This document shows positions 45,912-57,750 of a DNA stretch of 64,000 bases, piece by piece. Position numbers and translations under genes: made by a program. The notes under the pieces were generated by a model. That model made no database searches, was not told where the DNA came from, and saw nothing but the letters and a program-made list of their open reading frames with translations. Source of the stretch: Turnera subulata (taxonomy: Eukaryota > Streptophyta > Magnoliopsida > Malpighiales > Passifloraceae). Where the stretch lies: assembly GCA_028386065.3 (NCBI GenBank), contig JAKUCV010003057.1, positions 178,247 to 242,246 of the forward strand. Reading direction: 5' to 3'. The number at the start of each line of letters is the position of its first letter. Positions within the stretch are counted from its first letter, which is position 1.

Positions 45912-45984
<73 letters not shown>

Positions 45985-46246
45985 ATATTCTTAGAGCGAA
46001 GGACTTTTATGCCCTTTCTAGTTTCTCTTAATTGTAAAACTAACCTAGGGATATAATTGTCCTTTTAAGGTTTTCCTAACCCGGAAAATTCTATAAAATA
46101 TCCGAAGTATGGATCGAAACTCGGAATTGGAATCTAATGCTCGGTTTACCATAAAATAATTTCCAAGATTATTTTTACATGGTAAATTACTGTACCAAGC
46201 ATTTTACAGTCCGGTAAAAATATAAACTTTTACCCGGGCTGTTACA
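43652..46246 (-). repeat. Gypsy 5' LTR
   Basis: Nearly identical to 29021-31612 with scattered substitutions. The TTA tract is shorter (about 45912-45983) and there are small indels near 45000-45020 and 45385-45410. Confidence 0.92.
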
Positions 46247-46259
46247 TTATAAGTTATTA

Positions 46260-46594
46260 TTTTTTTGAAAGAATTTATAATCCAATGAAAGGTTTTAAAT
46301 AAATTAATTTTAGGAAAGAAAAAGAAAAAAGTGGACAAACTCCGGGGCCCCACCGGATTTGCAAAATGGGCTTTTTGGGTGGGCGAATCGGTCGGTTCGA
46401 CCTGACATGTGACTTCCATATATGCTGACGTGGTGCCGGAAACCTTGCCACGTCATCATTTTCCACTGGATTCCGACGAGAGGGACTAAAATAGGCCAAC
46501 TAGGGGGAACAAAAGGATGAAAAAAAAGCCAAAATCCAACATAGAGATGAATTCTAACTTTAGCGCCCAAAGGGATGAAACACGTCTTTAATCC
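46260..46594 (-). repeat. Right TIR of first MULE-like element
   Basis: Inverted copy of 28357-28690. Ends GTCTTTAATCC at the target duplication. Confidence 0.85.
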
Positions 46595-46604
46595 TAATAA
46601 AATA

Positions 46605-48258
46605 TCTATTAAGGTTTGCTTTTCCCTTTCAAAATTTATTTATTTTTCTAATTTTTCCCTCAAACCTTTTTCCAGATTTATTAATCTACCTAATTTATGA
46701 TGTATTTTTTATGAAGTAAATATACACAATAAATAACTTCTGAAATCATATAATTATTCCTAATATAATAATATTTAAGATAAGGAATCCTCCAAATCTA
46801 AGGTAGGGAATCCTCCATTTCATCCCTTTGCATCAAATCTATGATCCCTTAAAAGTTGGAAGCCTATATGAGAAAGATGCAACTATACTCTATACTATAT
46901 GTAGTATTGAGAAGATTAATATTATTTGAGCCAAGAGAAATTGGCTCGATGCGCCCAACACTATAAACTTATAAACGATAATAGAAAATCTAAAAAAAAT
47001 TAAAAATTTTAATTTTTTAATGCATCAAAATTTAACTAAAACCATACGTTCCAAAAAATGGCAAAAAAAAAATCTCCATTATAAAACAATATACCCAACG
47101 TGATTCACACAGTTGATGTAAAATAATAAAAAGCAAAACTACTAATAAAATATATATGGTTTTTAGTTTCCTCATTCTTCAACTCGGTCTTCACTGGGAG
47201 GGGTTAGGTTTGGATGTACTTGTCATAATGAAATCTATCTATGGAAACCTCCATAATTCCCTGCTATGGTTGTGATATTACATTAATAATAAATCAATAA
47301 GAAAGACTAAAAAGATTAATTTATATGTTTTTAGTTTCCTCCAAGATTCCAAGCATATCCAGCAGTACTCTCCCCATTATTGTAGTTGTAGTCGATTTTG
47401 TTGCTCCAGATATAGAGTGAAAGAATACAAAACTGAACAATGCATAAAGAATATTAATTTTGTGAAGGAAATTCACTTTATGTGATACACCAGGGTCCAG
47501 GAAAAAGTGATGCACCAAACCTATAACGGAAGTTGCTCACGCGTGCAGAGTTTTATTTTTTTAATATTAATTTTTTCGCCACGGTATATTTGTGGAAGCA
47601 ATTTTGGAAACAGCAAAATTTTGTAGTTTAGTCAAGATTAATAAGAAATGAACTTCAATTGAGTTGCCACGTGAAGAATTATTCCAAAAAAATTATTTGA
47701 TTAAACTATGTTTATCTCCAGCGAAACAACTTTCTTTGATGACTTCGGAAACTAATTTCACTAATGGATTAACGAGCATATTCAATTGATAGGGACCGTT
47801 ACATGAACCAATAAATCTTTTCTTGATGCTGAGCTACCCAATGCCTTTTTGCAAATTGAATCTAATTCTCAAATTTTTTTCCTGATTAATCAACATAGTA
47901 ACACGAGGAGCGGGGCAATTACTTCAAACTATTTAAATCATGTTCAATCATTTTATTTCCCACGATTGTAATTTCCGTAATTAGGCCAATGCAAACATTG
48001 ATTTGAGAGGAGGCCTAATCTGAAGAGATTCATTTGAGACCCTTCTTTCATGTCTAAGGCAGGCATGAGCCATTTCCAAACCACTTTATATTTAGGTTCT
48101 AAAGGATTGATGCCTTGTGGTCCGAAATGTACATCTCTGATATACCTGAGACAGAACCTCACAACTGACTGACTATGTTCCTAGTAGACTTCCTATTAGG
48201 GAACACGAAAAACAATCCCTTCCGAGCTCAGTCTGAAAAATGAATGAGAAGAAAGAAG
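46605..48258. other. Intergenic; 3' flank of U-box gene
   Basis: AT-rich with no coding signal. The part next to 48258 should hold the 3' UTR of the U-box gene. Confidence 0.5.
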
Positions 48259-51200
48259 TCATTGATTTTTGGATTTCCACTCCAAGATGGCAGACAGAAG
48301 AGTGAAATTTGGTAGCAGATCCCTATTTGACAATGGTAAATTCGTCATCGGTGATGTATCATTATCTTCGAGCCATTTCTCAATTGCTTTGCGGTCGTAA
48401 GTGTAGCCATCCGCAGCAACACAAGGGTCATTCATAACCTCCTGTAAAAACAAGCCATATATGTTAAGATTAGTCATTCTGCAAACCATTTCTGCTGGTC
48501 ATTTTTTCATTCTCTTAGAAATGATTATCTTTCTCTTTACATATTGTAGACATACCTTAACTATTGGGCAGATAAAGTGGTTAGGAGGAACGGGTAGAAC
48601 ACAGGAAATAGTGTCTCGAGCACCATCAGCTTTCTGCTTTAATCTTTCCAGAGCTGGAAGTACTTGTTCTTTCAAATCAGGCCTATCCCTACGCCGCAAC
48701 TCTGTACATTTTAGTCCCAATAAGGCTAACTCTTTCGTCTCTTCCAATGGCCAGTTTCCGGCTTCTGAGTCTAAAATCTCCCCCAAGCTATCTTTATCAA
48801 TAGCTGTTTCCATCATGTGTGCTAATGCTATAGCCGGTTTTGCGGTCAGCAACTGCAGAACTACCATCCCAAAAGCATAAACATCTGATGATGGAGAAAC
48901 CAACCCAGTTCTTTGATATTCAGGATCAATGTAGCAGAGGGTCCCAACTGGCCCTGTGTCTTTGAACATGGCAGATACACTTGAAGCATCTGAGTGGAGC
49001 ATTGTTGAGAGGCCGACATCACCAATCTTGCTCACCAAGTTACGGTCAAGCAAGATGTTTGCTGGTTTCAGGTCACGATGAACAATTGAGTTTGGCTTGC
49101 AATTGTGAAGGAAAACAAGAGCTGACGCTACTTCCCATGCAATTCGGAACCTGTCAAACCATGGGATAGGAGGCGTGTTGTTCAACTTACGCAACCTGTC
49201 CTCCAAGCTGCCATTCTCCATGTACTCATAAACTAGGCAACCGCGATCAGTGCAAGCACCAAGAAGGATGAGCAGGTGGGGATGACGAATTTTACTCAAG
49301 ACCTCAAGCTGAAACACATTACAAAGAACAATATGAGTTGTTTCGAATTCCTAGGTGAATTCACACATAAGCATAAAAGGTTTCATTTTCATGGCACACT
49401 AACATTGCAGCTGAAAGTAAAAAAGGTTAACTCAAAAAACTTGCATACCTCTCGCTGGAACTGCTTGGTATTACAATTCTCTTCTGTGTGGAGAATTTTC
49501 ACTGCAGCTGTTGTATGATGCAAGTTGCACTTATAGACAGTTCCATATGCTCCCATCCCAATCTTAAGACTTTCAGAGAATGATAAAGTTGCAGAGACAA
49601 TCTCTTCCCAAGTGAACTTTTGGTATTGCTGCACAGCACCCACTATAGCATTCTGAAGCTTTTCCTTTTCTTTGGCATCACGAGTGGCTTTAATCTCGAT
49701 TGCTTGCCTTTGGGAAGCTTCTTTTTCAGCACATGCTTTCATGTATTCAGCTTCTCTTATTGCAGCTTCACACCTTTCCTTCTCTTTTTTCGCCAATTCC
49801 TTGGCAGTCTCCTCCTTATCATTTAGTTCTTTGAGCTTTGTTGCTTCCTCCAACCGATGTTTACTTATATCATTCAGCTGAAGAGAACAAGAGGTCACGC
49901 TAACTTAGATAAAAGGATAGAGAGAAAAACATGTGTGAGAAATCAACAAGTCCCTCAACCTAAACGTACAAGAGATAATCAACTATAAGTTCAGAAACTG
50001 CTGAAGCAACCGTGAAAGGAATATGAGCTCTATGCAGTAGGACAAGAGGAGTTTAAATATTGTCAACAAATAGCATATGGGGTACATAAGAAAATTGAGC
50101 AGCATTCTTAAACATTAGGAAGCATTCTAAAGAATGAGCCCAGAAGCTGAGAAACTATAGAATGCAGCAACTTAAAGTCATTTTATTGTATTGCCAACTT
50201 ATCACATTCAGATTATCTTGGAAAGAACAGTTGAAAGAAAAAGGAAAGCAGTTCATGTACAGGTACTAGGCATTCCTCTCCCAGAAATATGCTCTAGAAA
50301 ATCAGATGTCGCAGGAAATGTGAAATGTGTCAATAAGTGGTAGACAGATGTTGCAAACTGATAATGAGAACATGACTGAACTTTGGCATAAGTCAAGGGA
50401 GACAAAACTAACCTTTCGGGATGCATCAATTGCCTCACTTTGAGCTACAGCATATATCCCGCGTACATGTCTGAGTTCAATCCTTAGCTTTTCTAGCTCA
50501 AAGTTAATGTTTACCTGTGCAATAGTTGAAAAGGGAAAAATCAATAACACAAGGCAGAAGAGGGCTTGCTTTGATCTCCAAGACTAAACTGAATAATTAC
50601 TCTCAGGCATGAGTTGGTTGCTATTAAGTGAAAAGTTTTTGAAGACTTGTATGCTATAGAAGGCAAATGGACATCCTCTGAAATTCAAAACACAACCAAC
50701 CAAAAGAAAAAAAAAAAAGAACAGAAGTCTACCTGACTATCAGATGAACAATCAGTGAGCACCTCTGATATGGAAGCTTGATCTGACATCCATGACTCGT
50801 AATCTGTTGGAAAGCTTTTGCTACTAGAACTCTCACTGACTGGACGTCCAATAAACAGACGACCGGTGTAAGCATCCCCAGTTTCTTTTTCTTCCTCAAT
50901 ATCCACAGACTGGCACCTCGAATGAATTGTCTCAATGGAATTTGTTCTTGAATGAAGAAGGCTCTGATTAATAGTTGAAAGAGCTTGAAATCTCTGCATC
51001 GGTAGGGATGGAGAATTGGTGTGGAAGTACGAAGAAATAGAGATGGCAGCTGCATATTCCAGAGATGGAAAAACAGTTTAGAGCTTTTGCTGGCCTAAAC
51101 AGGTCATGGGGAAACTTATCAAACAGAAATGCACAATCCCAGCATCAACATCAGATTTTAGTCCTTTTATTCATGCTTCAAACCAAAAAGTTTCTAAATT

Positions 51201-53175
51201 TTTCTTAAGGTGCCATGTTCCATGAGGCATTGAATGTATACTAAATTATGCTCTCGAAGCTACACATGCATGTTAGCCAATTTTGCCAAAAGTGGATGAA
51301 GCACAAGATAGCATACAGTTATCTGCTTGGGAGCTCGAAGAGGAACTTGAAGAGGTATTTGTAATATGACTTGCAACACTGCCGTCATCCCGAATGCTTC
51401 CGCTTGTCTCAGAATCAGATGGGCGAATGGATGACAATTTCCCATTTGAAACAGCATAAACTGTGCAAAAATTTGGAGCAGAAACCGAGATCCTTGAAGA
51501 GAGATTGCCTCCCTTAAGCTTCCTGAGAAGATTGTAGTGTTAACAGAAACCTTGGACTTGAAAACTGAACCAAATTGAAATACAAATAAGAAAAAAATCT
51601 GTAAGGTCAGTATAGCATTCTTGCTCCTACATTATTCTAATCAAACTTGCTGATCTCCTGCTAATCGTTTTTGCTCCTCCCTCTAGTTATAGTTTGTCAA
51701 CCATCATAACAACACAACTGACAGGAATCCTGGGATTTGAAATTCTCTGTTTCTGCTAGTAATCAAGTTTTTTGCTAAATCAGGTTACCACTCGTCATAA
51801 CTTCCTGTTGGCTTTGAATCTCCCTGGTGTAACCCAGCACATGAGCACATCGATGTTTTCATTTTAGAACATCGATGTTTTACAATTCTGAAAGTTGACA
51901 GAACTCCTAGAACATCGATGTTTTACTCTGAACATCGATGTTTTCTGGAAAAATTCCAAAATTCTGCAGGTTGGTTTTTTTGGTTACTGTTTTATTGATT
52001 TTCACTCAAACCTCTCACAATCTTTTGTTTCTAAACACTCTGAACATCTCAGAGTAACAATGAAGTGAAACACGAACGTTTTTTTTGCTTGAATTCACTT
52101 TATTTCCCTTGATTAAAACCACATTACAATAGCCACTTATATAGACCAAAAGTGCAGTCCACTAACTTAGCATGTGTGAAAACACTGAATAAGCATGCTC
52201 ACCCTAACCTAAGAAGCATGTTACTTAACATGACAATAACAGAGCACTACAACAAAAGACACAAGAGTAGAACCAAATAAAGAAAACAGCAACTTGCACA
52301 CTTTCTTCACTTCCAATGCAGCTTGGTCATATTCTAACACTTCCAAACTGAGACTGTTGCTTAAGCAAATAAACATCACTAAACATACATGTTTCATATA
52401 GCCCTTTTAAGCATTAAATTTGTATAAAAGGAAAGGGGGTGAAATAAAATCAGATTCTGTAAACCATGAGGGTACCTTGTAAAGATGCTACGAGAAGAAG
52501 CTCCTACAACAAGCTTAGTAATATGGCACCTTGCAACCTCCTCTGCTATTGCTTTTACCACATCATCTGATTCAATGAAGAAAATATCCACATCCACCTA
52601 CATTCAAAACTACAAGAAATTTAGGTTACATTGCTAGGATGCATTTTCATAAACTCAACAGTAAAAGATAGATCACGGACTGACTTTTCTCCGAGTAATG
52701 ATGTTCTTGCAAGGAAGGAGTTTTTGAGTTATCTGCCACTCCATTTCCTTCTTATAAGCTGATGCCACGTCTTCTCGTACTTGCGATATAGGGATGAAGT
52801 TTCCCACTTGAAGGAAAATAAGATTAGCCAAGTTAGTTTATCAACCTCTTTCAATCTTTTTATAGCTCATCTCAGCCTCAAAATTATGGCTTTAAATCAT
52901 AAAAAAGAACACGTATAACAAAAATCAACCAGGAAATAATTCAACAGAAAAGAAAACTTACTTGGGGTAGGGACTGATGTAATTTTTGGACGGACATGCA
53001 ATAACTTAATAAAAATCTTTCCCTCTGCCATGAACTTCTGTAATGCCCATTCTACCAAATACTTGCTTCTTCTTCTCCCGTCTATGGCTATTGCAACAGT
53101 TAAAGGTGGAACATAAGGGAAAGTAGATACTTCTTCAACTGCAGTTATTTCAGTTCCTGCCATTGCTCTGCTCAT
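48259..53175 (-). CDS. USP-domain / protein kinase / U-box E3 ubiquitin ligase, 9 exons
   Basis: The exons 53175-52962, 52806-52685, 52597-52476, 51522-51317, 51049-50733, 50514-50413, 49877-49449, 49308-48556 and 48441-48259 all join in phase to 815 residues. Residues 1-153 form a universal-stress-protein-like domain (LTVAIAIDGRRRSKYLVEWA ... KLVVGASSRSIFTR). A serine-rich linker and a charged coiled coil (about 330-440) follow. The kinase (about 450-720) has GMGAYGTVY, AAVKIL and IVHRDLKPANILL; DVG replaces DFG (KIGDVGLSTM), as in this subfamily. The C-terminal U-box starts near 740 (PPNHFICPIVKEVMNDPCVA) and recruits a ubiquitin-charged E2. This is the plant PUB35/PUB52-type architecture. 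The start could also be the Met at 53163. A 5'-UTR intron acceptor is likely just upstream. Intron 3 holds a solo LTR; the coding exons are undamaged. Confidence 0.93.
51806..52339 (-). mobile_element. Solo LTR (534 bp) in intron 3 of the U-box gene
   Basis: TG...CA ends are TGTTGGCTTTGAATC and GTCATATTCTAACA on the plus strand, with a perfect 5-bp duplication CTTCC at 51801-51805 and 52340-52344. It contains four AACATCGATGTT-type palindromes as two pairs: 51846 (first base C) and 51868, then 51911 and 51931. No internal region remains. The minus-strand orientation is assumed from TGTTAGAAT, as in the Copia element. Confidence 0.88.
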
Positions 53176-55486
53176 TATCCTCCTCTGTCTGATATCATAT
53201 CTGCAACCAATAGGAACATAAACCCAAACACATTCAAGACACATACACGCACAGAGAGAATACCACAAAGTCAAGGCCTACCCTGCAAATCCTCAGCCAT
53301 CTCAATTTTGGAAACAAAAAGGAATGTAAAACTCTTAAAACCCAGAAACATATAGCCCCATTCAATCCTTTAAGAACAAGAAACAGAAAAAAAAAAAAAA
53401 TAACCACACACACATACCAACAGTACTAACATCAAGCTCTGATCTTCTAGCCAACCCTTTTCTCATACAATGGATTTTGACCGCCCACCATTCTTATCTC
53501 TTTCTATGACACCACAATTCAAACTTCGATATCAGAACAAAGCTTCTGTTCTAAGTCACCTACATATGGAACAAGTTGATGTTTTTAATTTGCTGATGAG
53601 AGGTAGATGACGTGAAACACTAGACCCTACTGCCACATTTTCTTTTGGCTGCGTTTAATATGGCGACTAAACCGTGTGGCATTTACTTATCCGTGACAGA
53701 GACCATCATTCTCCATAACTGTATTTCTTTTAGGTGAGAATTTAACAAAATAAATTGATAATTGTAAATGTAAAGGAACAAGTTGTTTCAGTACTTTTGT
53801 TGTTTGCGTTGAATTTTGTATTCGTAGGATAGATACCATTAGACTTTTATTAGTTCCCAAGTCTACGCCAAGTTCTCTCTCTATTGTATAGTGCATATCC
53901 GTTCAGTTTGTTTCGGTTCATGTACATAGGTTGTTTCTTGTGTTATCTAATAATCTAACTGACCATCCACAAAAAAAAGAAAAAATCTAACCAACCAACC
54001 AACCAACTCCCCTGCTAGTGTGGGAAAGATAAAGATTACTTGCAGTATTAGATTAAAATGTCATTTGTTAACCTTTTGTTGATGATTAGGCCCACTTTTT
54101 GTCTCAAAAAATTAATGCAAAATGTATCTTTCCTTCATGACTTGAAGAATAGTCAAATCAATTCTTTCCTTCACATGTTGCAAGCTTTTTTGTACACTGT
54201 TCAACCACCTAAAGATTGAGATGTTGCTTGGAAACTTCTAAACAATCTAGTCAACTATATTTTGGCATATACTGCTGCAGAAGATTTTGGATTATACACG
54301 GTTGCCTGCATTATTTTCCTTGGATGCATCTTAGACTATGATGTTTTTTTTTTTTGGGGAAAGTTTAGACGGAACGCAATTGATGACCCTTTAATTTTTT
54401 AAAGAATTTTTTTTATATAATATGATTAGGACCCTATAAACATCGTACCAAGTGCCTAGCATTAGTACGTCTCATGTAGCATAGTAATCTTGTGTTTCTA
54501 AGATTCGGATCCGAAATATCTTAGTTATGCTAAAACAACTCAAAGCAACTGATTTATGTGGGTTTATTATGGTAAAATGGTTGAGTATCTTTGTAGATAA
54601 TACTAGGTGGAGTATGTTGATAGCCACAGGAACAAGGACCAATTTGGGAGGTTGGTTGTGTGGAGCTTTAAGTAGAGCATTTCAAAGCAAGCTTTCTTAA
54701 CATGTTAGCCAAAACAAGTCGCAAGCATTCAGTACGAGAAAGAAAGAGGAGGTTAGTTAAGAAAGCCCCCATCAACGCGTTTTCCTAGGTAATAAACAAT
54801 TAAACATCGTTTCCTTTTAGTTTTGTCCACATCCAAGTGCAAAAGCATGGAAAGATCATGGAACTTTGAAATAAAAGAGGAAAGACCATGAAATTTGTTG
54901 ACTACATGTAGCTTAGTAAAAACTTTTACCGGAGGTTGGTGCATCCCTGTCTCTGTTGGTTTCTAATCCCAAGTAGCTATAGTAGGTAGGCATTGAGAGG
55001 GAATGCATGAGCCCGGCCAAAATACTATTTTGATTTTTGCATTTTATATAGAATCTTTGCTCGTGAATGAGGCCACAGGCCCACACCATCCATATATTTG
55101 TCATTTGATGGCAACATGTTTGGTTGGTGAGAAAAATGTTCATCACAAATGCTATAAACGGGCCGGCGACCCTTAATGTGGTCGGGCTACGCAGATTCGA
55201 GTCCGGGGTGCACGCAGGATGATTTATTACATTAGGATTATGGTGGAGTCAAGGTATATATAGGTATAATTGGGGGAGCATGGGGCCATTAGGATGAAAA
55301 AAAAGGCTATCTACGGGTTAGTGAGATCATCCCTGATCTATAAAATTTCAAATTTTATCATCTTGAACTTTCATTCTATTTGATTTTAACCTTTCTATCA
55401 TTTCAAATATTTTTATGTTAGTGAGTTGATGGAGTGTATGGACTATTGACGCATGGACACACGTCTTGATCTGTATACTCAAAACC
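53176..55486. other. Intergenic; U-box gene promoter side
   Basis: Nearest 53175 lie the probable 5' UTR and its intron. The rest is AT-rich without supportable genes. A B-box-like GATTCGAGTCC near 55193 was noted but not accepted as a tRNA or SINE. Confidence 0.45.
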
Positions 55487-56070
55487 TATTAGTGCCAGGA
55501 GTGGCCTGCAAATCAGGGAGAATACAAACAAGGCCCAAGTGAGATCCATATTCGTGGGTTAAGACACCACATGGTAACTTAAAACCTTAAGGCATTGAGT
55601 ATATGGATCCTCTCCACTTATATTTTACTCACTTGGTTTCTTTTCATCTGATGTGAGACAGTTACTCACCACTTGGATACCCAATAATTTCCCCCTCAAG
55701 TGTGAATTTCTTCCACATCGGGCTTGGGCCTACTCCCCTTACAAGGGAAGCATCTTCTGCGACATCCAAGAGCTCGTTTCGTCTTGAGCTCGCTCCATGT
55801 GGGGCAGCAACCACAAAGCTAAACCATGTCGCGAGTCCATTCCGTCCATACCGAACCATTGGCTCCGCTACCACTTGTTAGTGCCGGGAGTAGCCCGTAA
55901 ATCAGGGAGAATACAAGCGACGCCCAAGTGAGATCCATACTCGTGGGTAGGACACCACATGGTAACCCAAAACCTAAAGACATTGGATACATGGGTCATC
56001 TCCACTTATATTTTAAGTACTTGGCCTCTTTTCATCCGATGACACTTACTGACCACTTGGATACCCAACA
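55487..56070 (-). mobile_element. TRIM (terminal-repeat retrotransposon in miniature)
   Basis: Two direct repeats of about 200 bp (55487-55686 and 55876-56070; TGTTAGTGCC...GATACCCAACA in the right copy) flank only 189 bp. The internal part has a polypurine tract on the minus strand (TTGAGGGGGAAAT, by the left repeat) and the primer-binding site TGGTAGCGGAGCC (complement of 55861-55873, by the right repeat). There is no coding capacity, so it depends on enzymes of other retrotransposons. The left repeat has lost its TG and CA termini by substitution. Flanking AACC(T) may be the target duplication but is off by one base. Confidence 0.82.
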
Positions 56071-57363
56071 AACCTAACATCTTTCAACTTCCCAAGTAAA
56101 AAACAAACCTTGATGAAGGTAAGTCCGTTTACTTTAATCTAAATTATAATTTGATTTGACCTCCTAAATTTTATTATGTAGTTTTTTTTTGTCAAAATTT
56201 TATTATGTAGTTAAATAACCCTAAAACCTTGTTATATATAAATAACTCTTTAAAATTTATGTTTACAACATTTTTAATCAACTTTCTTGACCATATTTAG
56301 AATGGACAGAACGAGTAAATTGAAGTGAAATCAAAGTTGGAGGTGGCTCTGTTTAAACTTTAAAGTTTTTTTTAGATGAGAGGGTTATCTTTATGTTAAC
56401 TAATAATTCAGGTTTTTTTTTGTAATTAACCTCGCTATAAACCATACAGGCAGATAAAACCAATACCGCGAAGAGCTGAAAGTGATGTTTCTTCTATAAC
56501 TTCCTCAAATGTTAATCAGATGCCATCAAGTCATATATAGTTAATTTAAAAAAGAACTAAAATATTTGGAACTTATAATGCATAAATATCCACATATGAT
56601 GTCAAAGGAAAGGAAAGAAAGATCACTGGAAAGATATCTTGATATCATATAAATGTATTTTGATTCTCAATCATAAATGGTAGATTGACTTCCCCAAATT
56701 CCTAATTAACATATTATCAAGTTAGAAATGGTTTAATTTGTTATGAAAAAAGAAGTTACGTATGATTAATTTAGGAAGAATTAAAAGATTTGGAACCAAA
56801 GTTGCAGAACTGGTAACTTGCATCTGGGTGGAAAATGTACATAAATATTCTAGAGGTGAATTCTGAGGCTAATGTAGGGAAATATCCATTACAGTCTTTA
56901 TTTTCCAAAAGAAAAAGATCTGATTAAGAAACAAAAACTAAAAACAAAACGACATAAAAAGAAATTTTGGAAAAACGAGAAAAAATGTATATTTTCCATT
57001 CTATCCGGTAAAGATAAGACTAAGCTCATCATATACATATAAACTAACTATGCCCATAACACTAAGCCCTAACATCAAATCCAACAGTCGGGCTACACAT
57101 GTGAGAGCGTGAGCGCAATTGTTGTCAAACCCAAATCGGCCCGGCCGGTTGAACTGGGGTAACCGTGACGTGGAAACAACACTGGGTCTTTTGCCCTTTC
57201 AGGTTGTACCCTTTAAAAGTCAGCCGGGTCATGACGGGTTTTTTAGGTTTTCTAGGTTTATTGACTCATTTCGATTTTTTGGGTTAAAAGTTCAAAATTT
57301 CAAAATTTTATCCTGGTCAGACTATGATCAGACCTTTGGTTGGACCTTTTGTTAAAAAACTAT
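56071..57363. other. Intergenic
   Basis: No gene seen. A GGCCCGGCCGG-type motif near 57138 and GGTTTTTT-rich text at 57235-57260 hint at another degenerate hAT-like repeat, but no ends were found. Confidence 0.4.
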
Positions 57364-57750
57364 ATATTTTTATGGATTAATGTCACGTTTCATCCCTATG
57401 TTGCCCCCTCGAATTGAAATTCATCCTTGTGTTGAGTTTTGAATGGTTTTGATCCCTCAATTAGTCAATTTTTTAAAGTTTTAGTCCTTTTTACCGATTT
57501 TAACCCTAAACTCAGCACTTTACTGTTCAAACCAGTTTACCCACCCGAAATTCGACCTAACTAACCAACCCAACCCGGAACCTTATTCAAAAATCTCCAA
57601 TAAATAAATAACTCTACCTCCCAACAATAAAAATATTTAAATCATAAAAAATACAATTTTTTTTATTTTTTTTTAAAAATTAAAAAATCATAAATAAAAT
57701 TATTTTTTAATTTTAAAAACTTAAAAATTTAAACATTTCTTCTCCACATA

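Larger units (their letters stand above)
29021..46246 (-). mobile_element. Ty3/Gypsy LTR retrotransposon, internally deleted, interrupted by Copia
   Basis: LTRs of 2592 and 2595 bp are near-identical by eye (29021-31612 is the 3' LTR and 43652-46246 the 5' LTR for a minus-strand element). Flanks are TTATG (29016-29020) and TTATA (46247-46251), a 5-bp target duplication with one mismatch. Without the Copia insertion the element is about 8.7 kb. The domain order reverse transcriptase, RNase H, integrase is Gypsy-type. A chromodomain-like tail suggests a chromovirus, perhaps Tekay/Del. Gag is frameshifted, the protease region is deleted and several stops interrupt pol, so it cannot move on its own. 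Confidence 0.9.
28357..46594. mobile_element. MULE-like TIR element (about 1 kb without insertions), host of a nested LTR pair
   Basis: Ends are long inverted repeats of roughly 335 bp starting GGATTAAAGAC. A perfect 10-bp target duplication, TAATAAAATA, lies at 28347-28356 and 46595-46604. Everything between 29021 and 46246 is a later Gypsy insertion. Subtracting it leaves about 1.0 kb with no coding capacity. Long TIRs and a 10-bp duplication place it with Mutator-like elements, as a non-autonomous derivative. Confidence 0.85.

Noticed and set aside
54753..55146. Small minus-strand frames between the U-box gene and the TRIM
   Set aside because: No motif, no codon pattern and no neighbouring splice structure.
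55146..55215. Possible tRNA or SINE head with GATTCGAGTCC
   Set aside because: A B-box-like motif is present but no convincing A-box, cloverleaf or SINE tail was found.
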